A stretch of 44,919 nt of DNA, taken from DASSKW01 sp035701115. Its GTDB lineage: Bacteria; Pseudomonadota; Gammaproteobacteria; Natronospirales; REEB76. The position numbers were made by a program, and so were the translations under genes. The stretch is from the NCBI GenBank assembly GCA_035701115.1, contig DASSOA010000066.1, forward strand, positions 1 through 44,919. Reading direction: 5' to 3'. Under the pieces are notes generated by a model that worked only from the letters and a program-made list of their open reading frames with translations, was not told the origin of the DNA and did no database searches. Shown in pieces: positions 16,125-25,750 of this stretch; position 1 is the stretch's first letter; each line of letters opens with the position of its first letter.

Positions 16125-16559
16125 ATGAATTCTTCGGTGGAGGTCAAGGTGGGTAGCGAAAATGCCGATGGCGGTCTGAAGGGACTCAAAGTCCTGGTGA
16201 TCGACGACAGCAAAACCATTCGCCGCACGGCCGAGACATTGCTCGCCAAGGAAGGTTGCGAGGTGGTGACTGCAGTCGATGGGTTCGAGGCCCTGTCGAA
16301 GATCGCCGATCACAAGCCCGACATCATCTTCGTGGATATCATGATGCCGCGGCTGGACGGGTATCAGACCTGCGCACTGATCAAGCACAATAACAATTTC
16401 CGCCAGACGCCCGTGATCATGCTGTCCAGCAAGGACGGCCTGTTTGACCGGGCGCGAGGCCGCATCGTGGGTTCTGAGCAGTATCTGACCAAACCATTCA
16501 CCAAGGATGAGTTGGTCGGTGCCATTCACAATCATGTTCACAGAGCGACAACTGCCTGA
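16125..16559 (+). CDS. pilG: Pilus chemotaxis response regulator PilG
   Basis: A 144-residue single-domain receiver (CheY-like) of the Pil-Chp system. It is phosphorylated by ChpA, promotes pilus extension and adenylate cyclase activation in Pseudomonas, and has no DNA-binding domain. The receiver fold starts at residue ~22 with KVLVIDDSKTIRRTAETLL. The acceptor aspartate is Asp71 in IIFVDIMMPRLDGYQTC, with the Ser of VIMLSSKDG and the Lys of YLTKPF completing the site. The extended N-terminus MNSSVEVKVGSENADGG is normal for PilG. It begins the plus-strand pilG-H-I-J-chpA-chpC cluster, with GGGGAG upstream of ATG. Confidence 0.95.
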   Translation: MNSSVEVKVGSENADGGLKGLKVLVIDDSKTIRRTAETLLAKEGCEVVTAVDGFEALSKIADHKPDIIFVDIMMPRLDGYQTCALIKHNNNFRQTPVIMLSSKDGLFDRARGRIVGSEQYLTKPFTKDELVGAIHNHVHRATTA

Positions 16560-16612
16560 AGGTTTGTTTGGAACTAGCGCGGCAAGCCGCGCGTTTTGGA
16601 GGATGTTTCAAG

Positions 16613-16978
16613 ATGCCAACCGTATTGATCGTTGATGATTCGCCAACCGAGATCCACGTGCTCAAGACGTGGCTCGAAAAAAACGGCTTTTCGACCATCA
16701 CCGCGGAAAGCGGCGAGGAAGGAATCCAGAAAGCCAAGGCTGAAAAGCCCGATGCCATCATCATGGACGTGGTGATGCCCGGCATGAGCGGTTTTCAGGC
16801 CACGCGGCAGCTGTCGAAAGATGCCGATACCTCGGGAATTCCGGTCGTGATGGTAACGACCAAGGACCAGGAAACCGACAAGATCTGGGGCATGCGCCAG
16901 GGCGCCGTTGCCTACCTGTCGAAGCCGGTGTCCGAAAAGCAGTTGGTGGACAAGATCCGGGAAGTGACTGAAGGCTGA
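16613..16978 (+). CDS. pilH: Pilus chemotaxis response regulator PilH
   Basis: A 121-residue CheY-like receiver, the second regulator of the Pil-Chp system. In Pseudomonas PilH favours retraction or acts as a phosphate sink. Acidic pocket and start are MPTVLIVDDSPTEIHVLKTWL, the phospho-acceptor is Asp52 in IIMDVVMPGMSGFQA, followed by VVMVTTKDQETDKIWGMRQGAVAYLSKPV. An in-frame start at 16568 would add 15 non-family residues; GGAGG about 10 nt ahead of ATG 16613 decides in its favour. It lies 53 nt after pilG and 4 nt before pilI. Confidence 0.95.
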   Translation: MPTVLIVDDSPTEIHVLKTWLEKNGFSTITAESGEEGIQKAKAEKPDAIIMDVVMPGMSGFQATRQLSKDADTSGIPVVMVTTKDQETDKIWGMRQGAVAYLSKPVSEKQLVDKIREVTEG

Positions 16979-16982
16979 TTGG

Positions 16983-17543
16983 ATGGCTTCGACCCTCGCC
17001 GAACTTCGCGACCAGCCGTTTGCGCTGCTGCAGGAGCTGGAACGCCGCAGCCGCATTGCGGCATCGGGCCGTGGGCGCGAGGCAGCACAACAGGAAGAAT
17101 GGGTTGGGGTCGGCTTTCGTGTCGGCCACACGTTCCTGGTGTCGCCGCGCGAGGAAGTGCGTGAAGTGCTGACATTTCCGGGGGTGACCAAGCTGCCGGG
17201 CGCCAAGCCGTGGATGCTGGGCCTCGCCAACATACGTGGTCAGTTGCTGCCCGTGACGGATCTCAGCCAGTTTTTTGGCGGCGCCCCGACAGCTGCAGGG
17301 CGTTCGACGCGCGTGGTGGTCGTCAACCACCAGGACGTCCCGGCCGGGTTACTGGTGGATGAGGTTCGCGGTTTCCGCCGGTTCGTTGCGACGGAACGCG
17401 CGGACGGGTTACCGGACGTGCTGCCCGGGATGATGCCTTATCTGACCGGGGCCTACAGCTACGGCGGCGGCGAGGAACTTTGGGGCGTACTGGGCCTGCA
17501 TGGTCTGGTGGAGAGCGCCACGTTCCTTCAGGCTGCGCGCTGA
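16983..17543 (+). CDS. pilI: CheW-like adaptor PilI
   Basis: A 186-residue CheW-domain scaffold linking the PilJ receptor to the ChpA kinase at the inner membrane. The helical N-terminus (FALLQELERRSRIAA) is followed by the CheW beta-barrels: WVGVGFRVGHTFLVSPREEVREVLTFP, PWMLGLANIRGQLLPVTDL and VDEVRGFRRF. The IRGQ/LPV motif is the hallmark of receptor-kinase coupling. It starts 4 nt after pilH, so it is translationally linked. Confidence 0.94.
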   Translation: MASTLAELRDQPFALLQELERRSRIAASGRGREAAQQEEWVGVGFRVGHTFLVSPREEVREVLTFPGVTKLPGAKPWMLGLANIRGQLLPVTDLSQFFGGAPTAAGRSTRVVVVNHQDVPAGLLVDEVRGFRRFVATERADGLPDVLPGMMPYLTGAYSYGGGEELWGVLGLHGLVESATFLQAAR

Positions 17544-17640
17544 ATGAATGCGGGTACAAGAGCCACCCGCAATATCGCAGCGCAGATTGGGAAAGTACGC
17601 AAAACGATGGCTCTATATATGGTTATTAGGGTGAACCAAA

Positions 17641-19719
17641 ATGGCTGATACCCAGAAGCGATCAAACAAAGCCCTTTATTTACTGCTGTTCCTGGCGGCA
17701 GTCTTTATCGGGTTGGCAATCTGGAATTTCGTGCAGGTAAGTCGCTACTCCACGCAGGACAACGAATTCCTGTCGCTGTCCGCGCAGCAGGCTGTATTGT
17801 CGCAGAGCCTTGTACGTGCGGCGGATCAGGCCCTGGCCGGCAAGAACGACGCCTTCCAGTCGCTGCTCAACGCACGAGACCAGTTCGATCGCTCCATTAA
17901 TCTGATGGGTAACGGCGATTCGCAGTCACTGATGCCGGCCGCCACCGGCGAAGTGCTGTCGGAAGTCAACGTGCTGCAGAGCCAGTGGAACCAGGTGCGT
18001 ACCGCAGCGCAGACCATTCTGGCGGCACATGACACGATTCTGGTGGCAAACCAGTCGGCGAGCGGAATCCGCCAGACCATGCCCGATCTCATCACGGCTT
18101 GGGAGGGATTCTCGGTCGAGCTTGCCAAACGCAGCAACGGCCGCAACGTGGTGTATGCGGCGCGTCAGCCGTATTACGGCCAGATCATTCAGCGTGATGT
18201 GGACCTGTTGACCACCGGCGGGAACGGTGACGTGAGTGCTGTCGCGCAGGAACTGCCGGACACCATCCAGAATTTCACCCGTATCACGCGCGGCATGCTT
18301 GATGGTTCGCCGCAGCTCGGTATCAGCGCGGTGACGGACTCGCAGCTGGTTGCGCCACTCCGCAATATCAACGTTCTGTATAACAAGATCAACGACAATC
18401 TGAACTCCATCACGCCGCTGCTGAATCTTCTGGTCAAGGTGCAGCAAGCCGATCAGACGATTCACAAGCTGAGCGATCAGTTGCTCACCAATGCGCAGGC
18501 GATTACCACCAGTTATCACAACCAGATGAACAGCCGCCTGTTCCGTCCCATCGTGGGCTACGTGCTGGGCGGCGTCGGTCTGGTCTTGCTGCTGGGCATT
18601 CTGTGGATGTATGTGCTCGGTGGCGATGCCCGGCGCGCGGCGCAGATGCAACAGGAGCAGACCGAACGCAACCAGCAGGCGATTCTGCGACTCCTCGACG
18701 AACTCGGTTCTCTCGCGGACGGCGACCTTACCGTACAGGTGACCGTGACCGAAGACATCACGGGCGCGATCGCGGATTCCATTAACTACGCACTCGAGGC
18801 GCTGCGCGGACTGGTAACGACGATCAACCAGACGGCGGTGCAGGTGGACGCCGCCGCCCGTCAGACCCAGGCGACGGCAACGCATCTTGCGGAAGCCTCC
18901 GAGAACCAGAGTAAGCAGATCAATACCGCATCCACTTCGATTACCCAGATGGCGCACTCCATTGAGCAGGTGTCCGCCAACGCGGAACGCTCCGCGAAGG
19001 TCGCACAACAATCGGTGGAAATCGCGCACAAGGGCGGCGAAGCGGTGCGTCGCACCATTGACGGCATGAACAACATCCGTGAAACGATTCAGGAAACCTC
19101 AAAGCGCATCAAGCGGCTTGGCGAATCGTCACAGGAAATCGGCGACATCGTGGAACTCATCAACGACATCGCGGAACAAACGAACATTCTGGCGTTGAAC
19201 GCGGCGATTCAGGCGTCCATGGCCGGTGAAGCAGGCCGCGGTTTCGCGGTGGTGGCGGACGAAGTGCAACGACTCGCAGAACGTTCCGGTAACGCGACGC
19301 GTCAGATCGAAGCGCTGGTGAAGACCATTCAGACCGACACCAACGAAGCGGTGATCTCGATGGAGCAATCCACCGCGGGTGTGGTGAGCGGTGCGCAGCT
19401 CGCCGAAAACGCCGGTGCCTCGCTGGACGAAATCGAAAAAGTGGCAAACCACATCGCGACGCTGATTCAAAGCATCTCGAGTGCAGCGCGCCAGCAGGCG
19501 CAGACCGCAGGCGAAGTGTCCCGCACCATGAACGTGATTCGGGAAATCACCGCGCAGACTACCGAAGGCACGACGGCAACGGCAGTGTCGATCGGCAAGC
19601 TCGCGGCTCTGGCGACTGAAATGCGCAAATCGGTCTCCGGCTTCAAGCTGCCGAGCACCAGCAATCAGGAAACCATGATTATTCGCCCTGAACCCCAGGC
19701 CGAAGTCAGCCTGGCCTGA
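17641..19719 (+). CDS. pilJ: Type IV pilus methyl-accepting chemotaxis protein PilJ
   Basis: A 692-residue inner-membrane chemoreceptor that senses surface contact or pilin state. TM1 is residues ~12-34 (LYLLLFLAAVFIGLAIWNFV). A long Gln/Asn-rich helical periplasmic region with PilJ repeats follows, and TM2 lies at ~305-325 (VLGGVGLVLLLGILWMYVLGG). A HAMP-like linker (DLTVQVTVTEDITGAIADSIN) leads into the signalling hairpin, with the tip IAEQTNILALNAAIQASMAGEAGRG near residues 507-530. No CheR-docking pentapeptide ends the protein. No pilK methyltransferase follows. A 97-nt gap with small inverted repeats (17550-17555/17565-17570 and 17559-17565/17608-17614) separates it from pilI. Confidence 0.95.
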   Translation: MADTQKRSNKALYLLLFLAAVFIGLAIWNFVQVSRYSTQDNEFLSLSAQQAVLSQSLVRAADQALAGKNDAFQSLLNARDQFDRSINLMGNGDSQSLMPAATGEVLSEVNVLQSQWNQVRTAAQTILAAHDTILVANQSASGIRQTMPDLITAWEGFSVELAKRSNGRNVVYAARQPYYGQIIQRDVDLLTTGGNGDVSAVAQELPDTIQNFTRITRGMLDGSPQLGISAVTDSQLVAPLRNINVLYNKINDNLNSITPLLNLLVKVQQADQTIHKLSDQLLTNAQAITTSYHNQMNSRLFRPIVGYVLGGVGLVLLLGILWMYVLGGDARRAAQMQQEQTERNQQAILRLLDELGSLADGDLTVQVTVTEDITGAIADSINYALEALRGLVTTINQTAVQVDAAARQTQATATHLAEASENQSKQINTASTSITQMAHSIEQVSANAERSAKVAQQSVEIAHKGGEAVRRTIDGMNNIRETIQETSKRIKRLGESSQEIGDIVELINDIAEQTNILALNAAIQASMAGEAGRGFAVVADEVQRLAERSGNATRQIEALVKTIQTDTNEAVISMEQSTAGVVSGAQLAENAGASLDEIEKVANHIATLIQSISSAARQQAQTAGEVSRTMNVIREITAQTTEGTTATAVSIGKLAALATEMRKSVSGFKLPSTSNQETMIIRPEPQAEVSLA

Positions 19720-19752
19720 ATGGGCTGAACGAGGACTTTTGTAAGGAAAAGA

Positions 19753-22700
19753 ATGAGTCAGGCCGCTTCAGACTCGCTGCTGTGGATCAAGAACGAACTT
19801 GATCACACCCTGGTGCGCGCGCGCCAGGCGCTGGAAACCTATGTCGAGCGGCCGGAAGACACCGAGGCCCTGGGGCAGTGCCTCGAATTGCTGCATCAGG
19901 TGCAGGGCACCTTGCGCATTGTCGAGGTTTACGGCGCCGCGATGCTCGCCGAGGAAATGGAATCGGTGGTGCGCGGGCTGCAGTCCGGCGAAATCGAACG
20001 CAACGACGCCGCATTTGAAGTGCTGATGCGGGCGATGCTGCAATTGCCGGATTATCTGGAACGCGTTATCGGCGGGCGCCGCGACATGCCACTCGCGCTG
20101 TTGTCGCTGCTGAATGATCTGCGCAGCGTCCGTGGCCAGCCGCTGCTTTCCGAAAGCGCGTTGTTCGCCTACAACCTCGCGGGGCGTACGGCCAGCGTGG
20201 TTGGCCATGCGGCTGCGGCTGATGCGTCGAAGGCCGTAGACATCAAGAGTCTGGCCGGCAAACTGCGGCCCAGATTCCAGGCGGCCCTGCTCGGCTGGTA
20301 CAAGAGTGGTGACGACGCGCATCTCAAGGTGCTGGCTGAAACGGCCGAGAAACTCGAGCAGGCAGCCACGACGCCGGCCGTGTTCGAACTCTGGTGGATC
20401 GTCGGTGGTGTAATCGAAGGTCTGCGCGAAAGCGGGATTCAGGCCGAGGTCGGTCTCAAGCAGCTGCTGGGCCAGGTGGACCGTCAGATCAAGCGGCTCA
20501 TTGATCAGGGCGAAGCGGATGTCGCGGAAGACCCCGCCAAGGAGCTGGTCAACAATCTCCTGTATTACATCGGCCGCGCAACCAGCAACGGCGAACGCAT
20601 CAAGGCCATCAAGGAATCGTTCAAGCTCGGGGAACTGCTGCCCGACGCGATTGAAGTCGAGGAAGCCCGCGAGGGGATGGCCGGGCCGAACGTCAACCTC
20701 ATGCGCACTGTTTCAGGCGCGTTGAAGGAGGACATCACACGCATCAAGGACACGCTCGACATTTTCGTGCGCATGGCTAAAACCGATGCCACCGAGCTCG
20801 CACCGCTCGACGAGTTGCTGAAGAAGGTCAGCGATACACTCAGCGTCCTCAACCTCGAACATCTGCGCGGCACCCTGGAAACCGAACGCGCGCGTCTCAA
20901 ATCGATTGTCGAGCGCAAAGGCGAAGCGCCCGACGAAAACGCACTGATGGATATCGCGAGCGGCATCGTGAGCGTAGAAACGCAGCTCGACGAAGCCATG
21001 GTCGGGCTGATTTCGCCGGAGGTCGCCGACAAGGTACGCGGCATCGAAGTCGAGCAGACCGAGATGCGCGAAGTCCAGGCTGCAGTTATCCGCGAATCGA
21101 TCATCAATCTTGCGCGCGTCAAGGAAGCCATCGTCGAATTTGTGAACGACCCTTCGCATGTCGATGGACTGAAGCCGCTGCCGGCACATATCCGCGAGAT
21201 TCAGGCCAGCCTCCGGTTCCTGCACATGGATCGGGTGGTGGCCTTGCTCGAAAGTCTGCGTCAATACATCCGCATCAAACTGTTGGCGTCGGGCAGCAAT
21301 GTGCCGGCTCAAAATGAACTCGATCGCATGGCGGACGCCATCGTCAGCATCGAGTTTTATCTGGAAACGGTTCAGCAGGGCCGCGGGAATCCGTTGTCCA
21401 TGCTCGACAACGCCGAAGCCTGCGTGGCCGCACTCGGTTTCCAGGTCGGGCAGGAATATCCGGAAGACGAAGATGAAACAACCGGCCTCGCATCCCAGAC
21501 GGGCGTGACGTCGGCAGCGGGCGTCGAGACCTCCGTCGAAATGCCCGGCGAATCCATCGTTATCAGCGAAGCGGCGGAACAGGAAGAAGAGTCAATCACG
21601 CTGGAATCGCCGGCGGCCGACGAACCCACCCAGGTGATGGATAAATCCGTCCTGCTGGCGAGCATGGCGCAGGCAGAACCGGCGCCGAAGCAGCCGGCGC
21701 CGTCGGCGGCCGGGCCGGCGGTCATCCAGAGCGATGAGGTTGATCCGGAAATCGTGGAGATCTTCCTGGAAGAAGCCCAGGAAGTCATGAGCTCGCTGCG
21801 CGAGAATTTTCCGCGTTGGCGCTCCAACCCCTCGGACACGGAAGCGCTGACGACCGTGCGCCGCTCGTTCCACACCCTGAAGGGCAGTGGCCGCATGGTC
21901 GGTGCGCGCCTGATCGGTGAATTTGCATGGTCGATCGAGAACATGCTCAATCGCGTGATCGACCAGACGGTCTCGGCCAGCGATGAAATGTTTGCGCTGG
22001 TTGAGCGCAGTATTGAAGCGTTTCCGGAACTGATCGAGCAGCTGGAAGTCGGCACTCCGCCCAAGATTGACGTACAGCCCTTGATGGATTCCGCCACGGC
22101 ATTCAGCCGCGGCGAGCCGACGCCCGGCGCAGCTCCTGCGGCAGCCCCTCCATCCGCACCGAGACCGGCCGAACCGGCCGAACCGCGTCGCGCCGCTTCC
22201 GCCGAGGAACCCACCATGGTGTCGCCGGCCGGGCTGCAGGCAGTCGGCAGCGACGAGCCGACGGTGATCGCACCACGGGTGGAAATACTCGCTCCGTCGG
22301 GCGGTATGGACCCGGTTCTTTACGAGATTTTCAATCGCGAAGCCGAGGGACACCTTGCCGTGCTGGCGGAGTTCACGCGGCAGGCCGCGGCAGGTCACGC
22401 GGAAATTACCGAAGAACTGGTGCGGGCGCTGCACACCCTGCACGGCAGCGCCGCGATGGCGGGTGCGGGCGGAATTGTCGCGTTGCTCGAACCGCTCGAC
22501 CGGTTTGTCGGGGAATTGCAGGCATCCAATCAGCCGGTGCCGATCAATGATGTTCAGCTTTTCGGCGACGCACATGACGCCGCGCGCGCCTTGCTGAATG
22601 CGCTGGGGGAGGCCGCATCGCCCCCGCCTCCGGATCGGGAATTGCTGGCACGCCTGCAGGCGCTCAAGGCAGCTGCGCCGCCCGCCGGCACGTCGGAAGC

Positions 22701-25251
22701 GATTGTGACCGAAGACATTGTCATGTCGGGCCCCGCTGAACCCGCGCCAACGCCGGCACCGGCGGCTGCGAGACCCGCGCCAGAGAAGGACAAGCCGCTC
22801 AAATACGTCCAGCTTGCCGACCTCAAGGATTTTGATCCGGAACTCGCGGCGATCTTCTTTGAAGAAGCGACCGAATTGCTGGAATCCACCGATAACACGA
22901 TGCACCAGTGGAGTCAGCGCAAGAGCGACCCCGGAATGGTCACCCAGCTGCAGCGCAATCTGCACACCATCAAGGGCGGCGCCCGTATGGCCGGGCTGGT
23001 CCCGATGGGTGATCTCAGCCACGAAATGGAGACCGTGCTGACCGACATTGTGGACGGACGCATCGCGATTTCCACCGAGCTGTTCGCGCTGTTGAATCGC
23101 GCGGTTGACCGCCTGCATCGCATGCTTGAACAGAGCTACGCGAATCAACCGATCGTGGACGGCGGCGATCTGGTAATCGAACTCAAGCGCGTTCACGGGC
23201 ATACGGTGGACGAAGAGCTTGAGCCGGAGACACATGAAGAGCGGTTCGAAACCGTGCGTGCGCCGGCACCGCCGCCGCCGATTATAGAGTACGGCCAGGA
23301 ACCCGCAGCTGAACCGGCTGCCGAACCCGCTGTCGCGCCTGAAGAGGATATCGCTGCGGCCGAAGCTGCGTTGGGTGGTGAGGGCGAGCGCCGCACCGGA
23401 TCCCGTATCCAGCACGAACTGGTGCGCGTGCGCGCCGACCTGCTCGAGAGCGCGCTGAATTACGCGGGCGAAATGGGTATCTATCGTTCGCGCCTTGAAC
23501 AGCAGATTACGACCATCAACTTCAACCTGACGGAACTGGATCAAACGGTCGTGCGTCTGCGCGATCAGCTGCGCAAACTGGAAATCGAAACCGAAGCGCA
23601 GATCCGTTCGCAGTTCGTGCAGGAGGGCGGCGACGTCAACCCGGATTTCGACCCGCTGGAACTCGACCAGTATTCAACCCTGCAGCAATTGTCGCGTGCG
23701 CTGGCCGAATCCGTCGGCGACCTTGTCAGCATTCAGGCCTTGCTGTTGAATCAGGCCCGTGAGGCCGAAACGCTGCTGCTGCAGCAGTCCCGCGTCACAA
23801 CCGAATTGCAGGACGGCCTCATGCGCACCCGCATGGTGCCCTTCTCACGCCACGCCCAGCGATTGCGCCGTGTGGTGCGGCAGACGGCTGACGAGACCGG
23901 CAAGCATGTCGAACTGCGGCTGATGGGCGCCGAAGGCGAAATGGATCGTCAGGTGCTCGAACGCGTGCTGGCGCCGCTTGAACACATGCTGCGCAACTCG
24001 GTTGTGCATGGCATCGAAACCGGCGCGCAGCGTAAACAGCGCGGTAAACCCGAGGCTGGTACCATCACGATCGCGTTGCACCGCGAAGGCTCCGAAGTGG
24101 TGATGGAGGTCAGCGATGACGGCGCCGGTCTGAATCTCGCAGCGATCCGCAAGAAAGCCGAGCAATTGGGTCTCACACGTTCCGACGCCAGACTCAGCGA
24201 CCGCGACGTCATGGCCTTCATTCTCGAAGCCGGCTTCTCCACCGCCGAGCAGGTGACGCAGGCGGCCGGTCGCGGTGTGGGCATGGACGTGGTCGCGAGC
24301 GAAATCAAGCAGCTCGGCGGCAGTCTGCGCATTGACTCGCAGGCGGGGAAAGGCGCGCACTTCACCATCCGTCTGCCGTTCACCCTTGCCATTACCCAGG
24401 CGTTGCTCGTCAGCATGACCGATCAGCTGTACGCGATCCCGCTGCCCAGCATTGAAGGCATCGCACGGATTCCGCGCGCCGAACTGGAACGCCTGATGGC
24501 GGGCGACAACCCGGTTTACATGTACGGTGGCCGTCCGTATCACCTGCAGCATCTGTCGGTGTTGTTGGGCATCGGCGCACCGGAGTTCCCCGAGGATCTC
24601 ACCACCGTGCCGTTGCTGCTGGTGCGCTCGGGCGATTCGTCCATTGCGATTATCACGGAAGGTATGCAGGGCAGCCGTGAGGTTGTGGTGAAGTCGGTCG
24701 GTCCGCAGGTTTCGAGCATTCGCGGTGTCTCGGGCGCGACGATTCTCGGCGACGGCAGCATTCTGCTCATTCTTGACGTGACGTCGCTGGCGCGCGGCGC
24801 GGCGCTCGAAGAAGAAGCGCGGATCGAAGTCGTGGAGCGCGAGGCGCCGAAGGAAGATACGCGTACCGTTGCGATGGTGGTGGACGATTCGATCACCGTG
24901 CGCCGCGTCACGCAGCGTCTGCTCGAGCGCTACAACATGAAAGTCATTACCGCCAAGGACGGTGTTGACGCCCTGGCGACACTGCAGGAGAACATTCCGG
25001 ACGTCATGCTGCTCGACATCGAAATGCCGCGCATGGACGGCTACGAACTCGCACAGCACATGCGCAACGACGATCGCTTCAAGAATATCCCGATCATCAT
25101 GATCACGTCGCGCACCGGTGAAAAACACCGCAATCGCGCCATGGAAATCGGCGTCAACAAGTATCTTGGCAAGCCGTACCAGGAAGCCGAGTTGCTTGAA
25201 AACATCCAAGAGCTTGTGGGCAGCTTCAGCCCGCAGCGTACCCGCTGGTAA
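19753..25251 (+). CDS. chpA: Hybrid histidine kinase ChpA/PilL
   Basis: An 1832-residue CheA-type kinase, the hub of Pil-Chp signalling, shorter than the ~2470-residue P. aeruginosa ChpA. Order: N-terminal Hpt-like helices with His48 in LLHQVQGTL; degenerate Hpt-like segments up to ~residue 560; a Glu/Ala-rich linker; true Hpt domains with His707 (FHTLKGSGRM), His894 (LHTLHGSAAM) and His1071 (LHTIKGGARM); a dimerisation helix (~1215-1330); an HATPase domain with Asn1415 and His1419 in HMLRNSVVHG, then DDGAGL and GRGVGMDVV; a CheW domain (~1530-1670); and a receiver with Asp1755 in MLLDIEMPRMDG. It phosphorylates PilG and PilH. AAGGA precedes ATG. The 3' end is followed by chpC after 6 nt. Confidence 0.95.
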   Translation: MSQAASDSLLWIKNELDHTLVRARQALETYVERPEDTEALGQCLELLHQVQGTLRIVEVYGAAMLAEEMESVVRGLQSGEIERNDAAFEVLMRAMLQLPDYLERVIGGRRDMPLALLSLLNDLRSVRGQPLLSESALFAYNLAGRTASVVGHAAAADASKAVDIKSLAGKLRPRFQAALLGWYKSGDDAHLKVLAETAEKLEQAATTPAVFELWWIVGGVIEGLRESGIQAEVGLKQLLGQVDRQIKRLIDQGEADVAEDPAKELVNNLLYYIGRATSNGERIKAIKESFKLGELLPDAIEVEEAREGMAGPNVNLMRTVSGALKEDITRIKDTLDIFVRMAKTDATELAPLDELLKKVSDTLSVLNLEHLRGTLETERARLKSIVERKGEAPDENALMDIASGIVSVETQLDEAMVGLISPEVADKVRGIEVEQTEMREVQAAVIRESIINLARVKEAIVEFVNDPSHVDGLKPLPAHIREIQASLRFLHMDRVVALLESLRQYIRIKLLASGSNVPAQNELDRMADAIVSIEFYLETVQQGRGNPLSMLDNAEACVAALGFQVGQEYPEDEDETTGLASQTGVTSAAGVETSVEMPGESIVISEAAEQEEESITLESPAADEPTQVMDKSVLLASMAQAEPAPKQPAPSAAGPAVIQSDEVDPEIVEIFLEEAQEVMSSLRENFPRWRSNPSDTEALTTVRRSFHTLKGSGRMVGARLIGEFAWSIENMLNRVIDQTVSASDEMFALVERSIEAFPELIEQLEVGTPPKIDVQPLMDSATAFSRGEPTPGAAPAAAPPSAPRPAEPAEPRRAASAEEPTMVSPAGLQAVGSDEPTVIAPRVEILAPSGGMDPVLYEIFNREAEGHLAVLAEFTRQAAAGHAEITEELVRALHTLHGSAAMAGAGGIVALLEPLDRFVGELQASNQPVPINDVQLFGDAHDAARALLNALGEAASPPPPDRELLARLQALKAAAPPAGTSEAIVTEDIVMSGPAEPAPTPAPAAARPAPEKDKPLKYVQLADLKDFDPELAAIFFEEATELLESTDNTMHQWSQRKSDPGMVTQLQRNLHTIKGGARMAGLVPMGDLSHEMETVLTDIVDGRIAISTELFALLNRAVDRLHRMLEQSYANQPIVDGGDLVIELKRVHGHTVDEELEPETHEERFETVRAPAPPPPIIEYGQEPAAEPAAEPAVAPEEDIAAAEAALGGEGERRTGSRIQHELVRVRADLLESALNYAGEMGIYRSRLEQQITTINFNLTELDQTVVRLRDQLRKLEIETEAQIRSQFVQEGGDVNPDFDPLELDQYSTLQQLSRALAESVGDLVSIQALLLNQAREAETLLLQQSRVTTELQDGLMRTRMVPFSRHAQRLRRVVRQTADETGKHVELRLMGAEGEMDRQVLERVLAPLEHMLRNSVVHGIETGAQRKQRGKPEAGTITIALHREGSEVVMEVSDDGAGLNLAAIRKKAEQLGLTRSDARLSDRDVMAFILEAGFSTAEQVTQAAGRGVGMDVVASEIKQLGGSLRIDSQAGKGAHFTIRLPFTLAITQALLVSMTDQLYAIPLPSIEGIARIPRAELERLMAGDNPVYMYGGRPYHLQHLSVLLGIGAPEFPEDLTTVPLLLVRSGDSSIAIITEGMQGSREVVVKSVGPQVSSIRGVSGATILGDGSILLILDVTSLARGAALEEEARIEVVEREAPKEDTRTVAMVVDDSITVRRVTQRLLERYNMKVITAKDGVDALATLQENIPDVMLLDIEMPRMDGYELAQHMRNDDRFKNIPIIMITSRTGEKHRNRAMEIGVNKYLGKPYQEAELLENIQELVGSFSPQRTRW

Positions 25252-25257
25252 TGCGCC

Positions 25258-25746
25258 GTGGCCGAAACCATTGAAGAAGTCTACAGCCTCCTGATTCCGA
25301 TCGCCGGCGGCAAGCTGATTCTGCCGCGTCTGTCGGTTGCAGAGGTGACCGGTTACGTGCGGCCGAAACCGGTGCGCAACGCGCCGGCCTGGCTGCTTGG
25401 TCTGATGCCGTGGCAGGGACAGGATATCCCGCTGGTTTCATTTGAAGGACTGTGCGGCCGCAAGATTCCCGAGCGCGCCAGCCGCACGCGTATCGCGGTA
25501 ACGTATGCCATCAACGAACAGCTGGAGCCACCGGTATTTGCCATCATGACGCAAGGCTACCCGTATCTGGTGCGCGTCAATTCAGCGGTGCTTTCGGTCG
25601 AACCCGAGAATGAATTCAGCAACGGCGAGCCGGTCGTTACCCGCGTCCGCATGGCGAATGAGCGGCCGTTTGTCCCCGATATCGAGGCGATCGAACAGCA
25701 TCTGGTGGAAGCGATGCCGGAGCGGCACACCGCCAGTCTCGGTTGA
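25258..25746 (+). CDS. chpC: CheW-like protein ChpC
   Basis: A 162-residue CheW-domain protein, a second adaptor of the Pil-Chp system that links additional inputs to ChpA. Conserved parts are VYSLLIPIAGGKLILPRLSVAEVTGY, APAWLLGLMPWQGQDIPLVSFEGL and FAIMTQGYPYLVRV. The start is GTG 25258, 6 nt after the chpA stop, with no strong ribosome binding site, so it probably depends on coupled translation. In Pseudomonas chpB (a CheB-like methylesterase) lies between chpA and chpC; here they are adjacent. The gene ends 4 nt from the convergent rsmE. Confidence 0.9.
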   Translation: MAETIEEVYSLLIPIAGGKLILPRLSVAEVTGYVRPKPVRNAPAWLLGLMPWQGQDIPLVSFEGLCGRKIPERASRTRIAVTYAINEQLEPPVFAIMTQGYPYLVRVNSAVLSVEPENEFSNGEPVVTRVRMANERPFVPDIEAIEQHLVEAMPERHTASLG

Positions 25747-25750
25747 ACGG

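Noticed and set aside
17926..19029. 367-codon antisense frame opposite pilJ
   Set aside because: Shadow of pilJ; composition is rich in His, Arg and Gln and no domain is visible.
21592..25209. Very long antisense open frames opposite chpA (650 and 454 codons)
   Set aside because: They mirror the GC-rich codon pattern of chpA, have no recognisable motifs and no ribosome binding sites.
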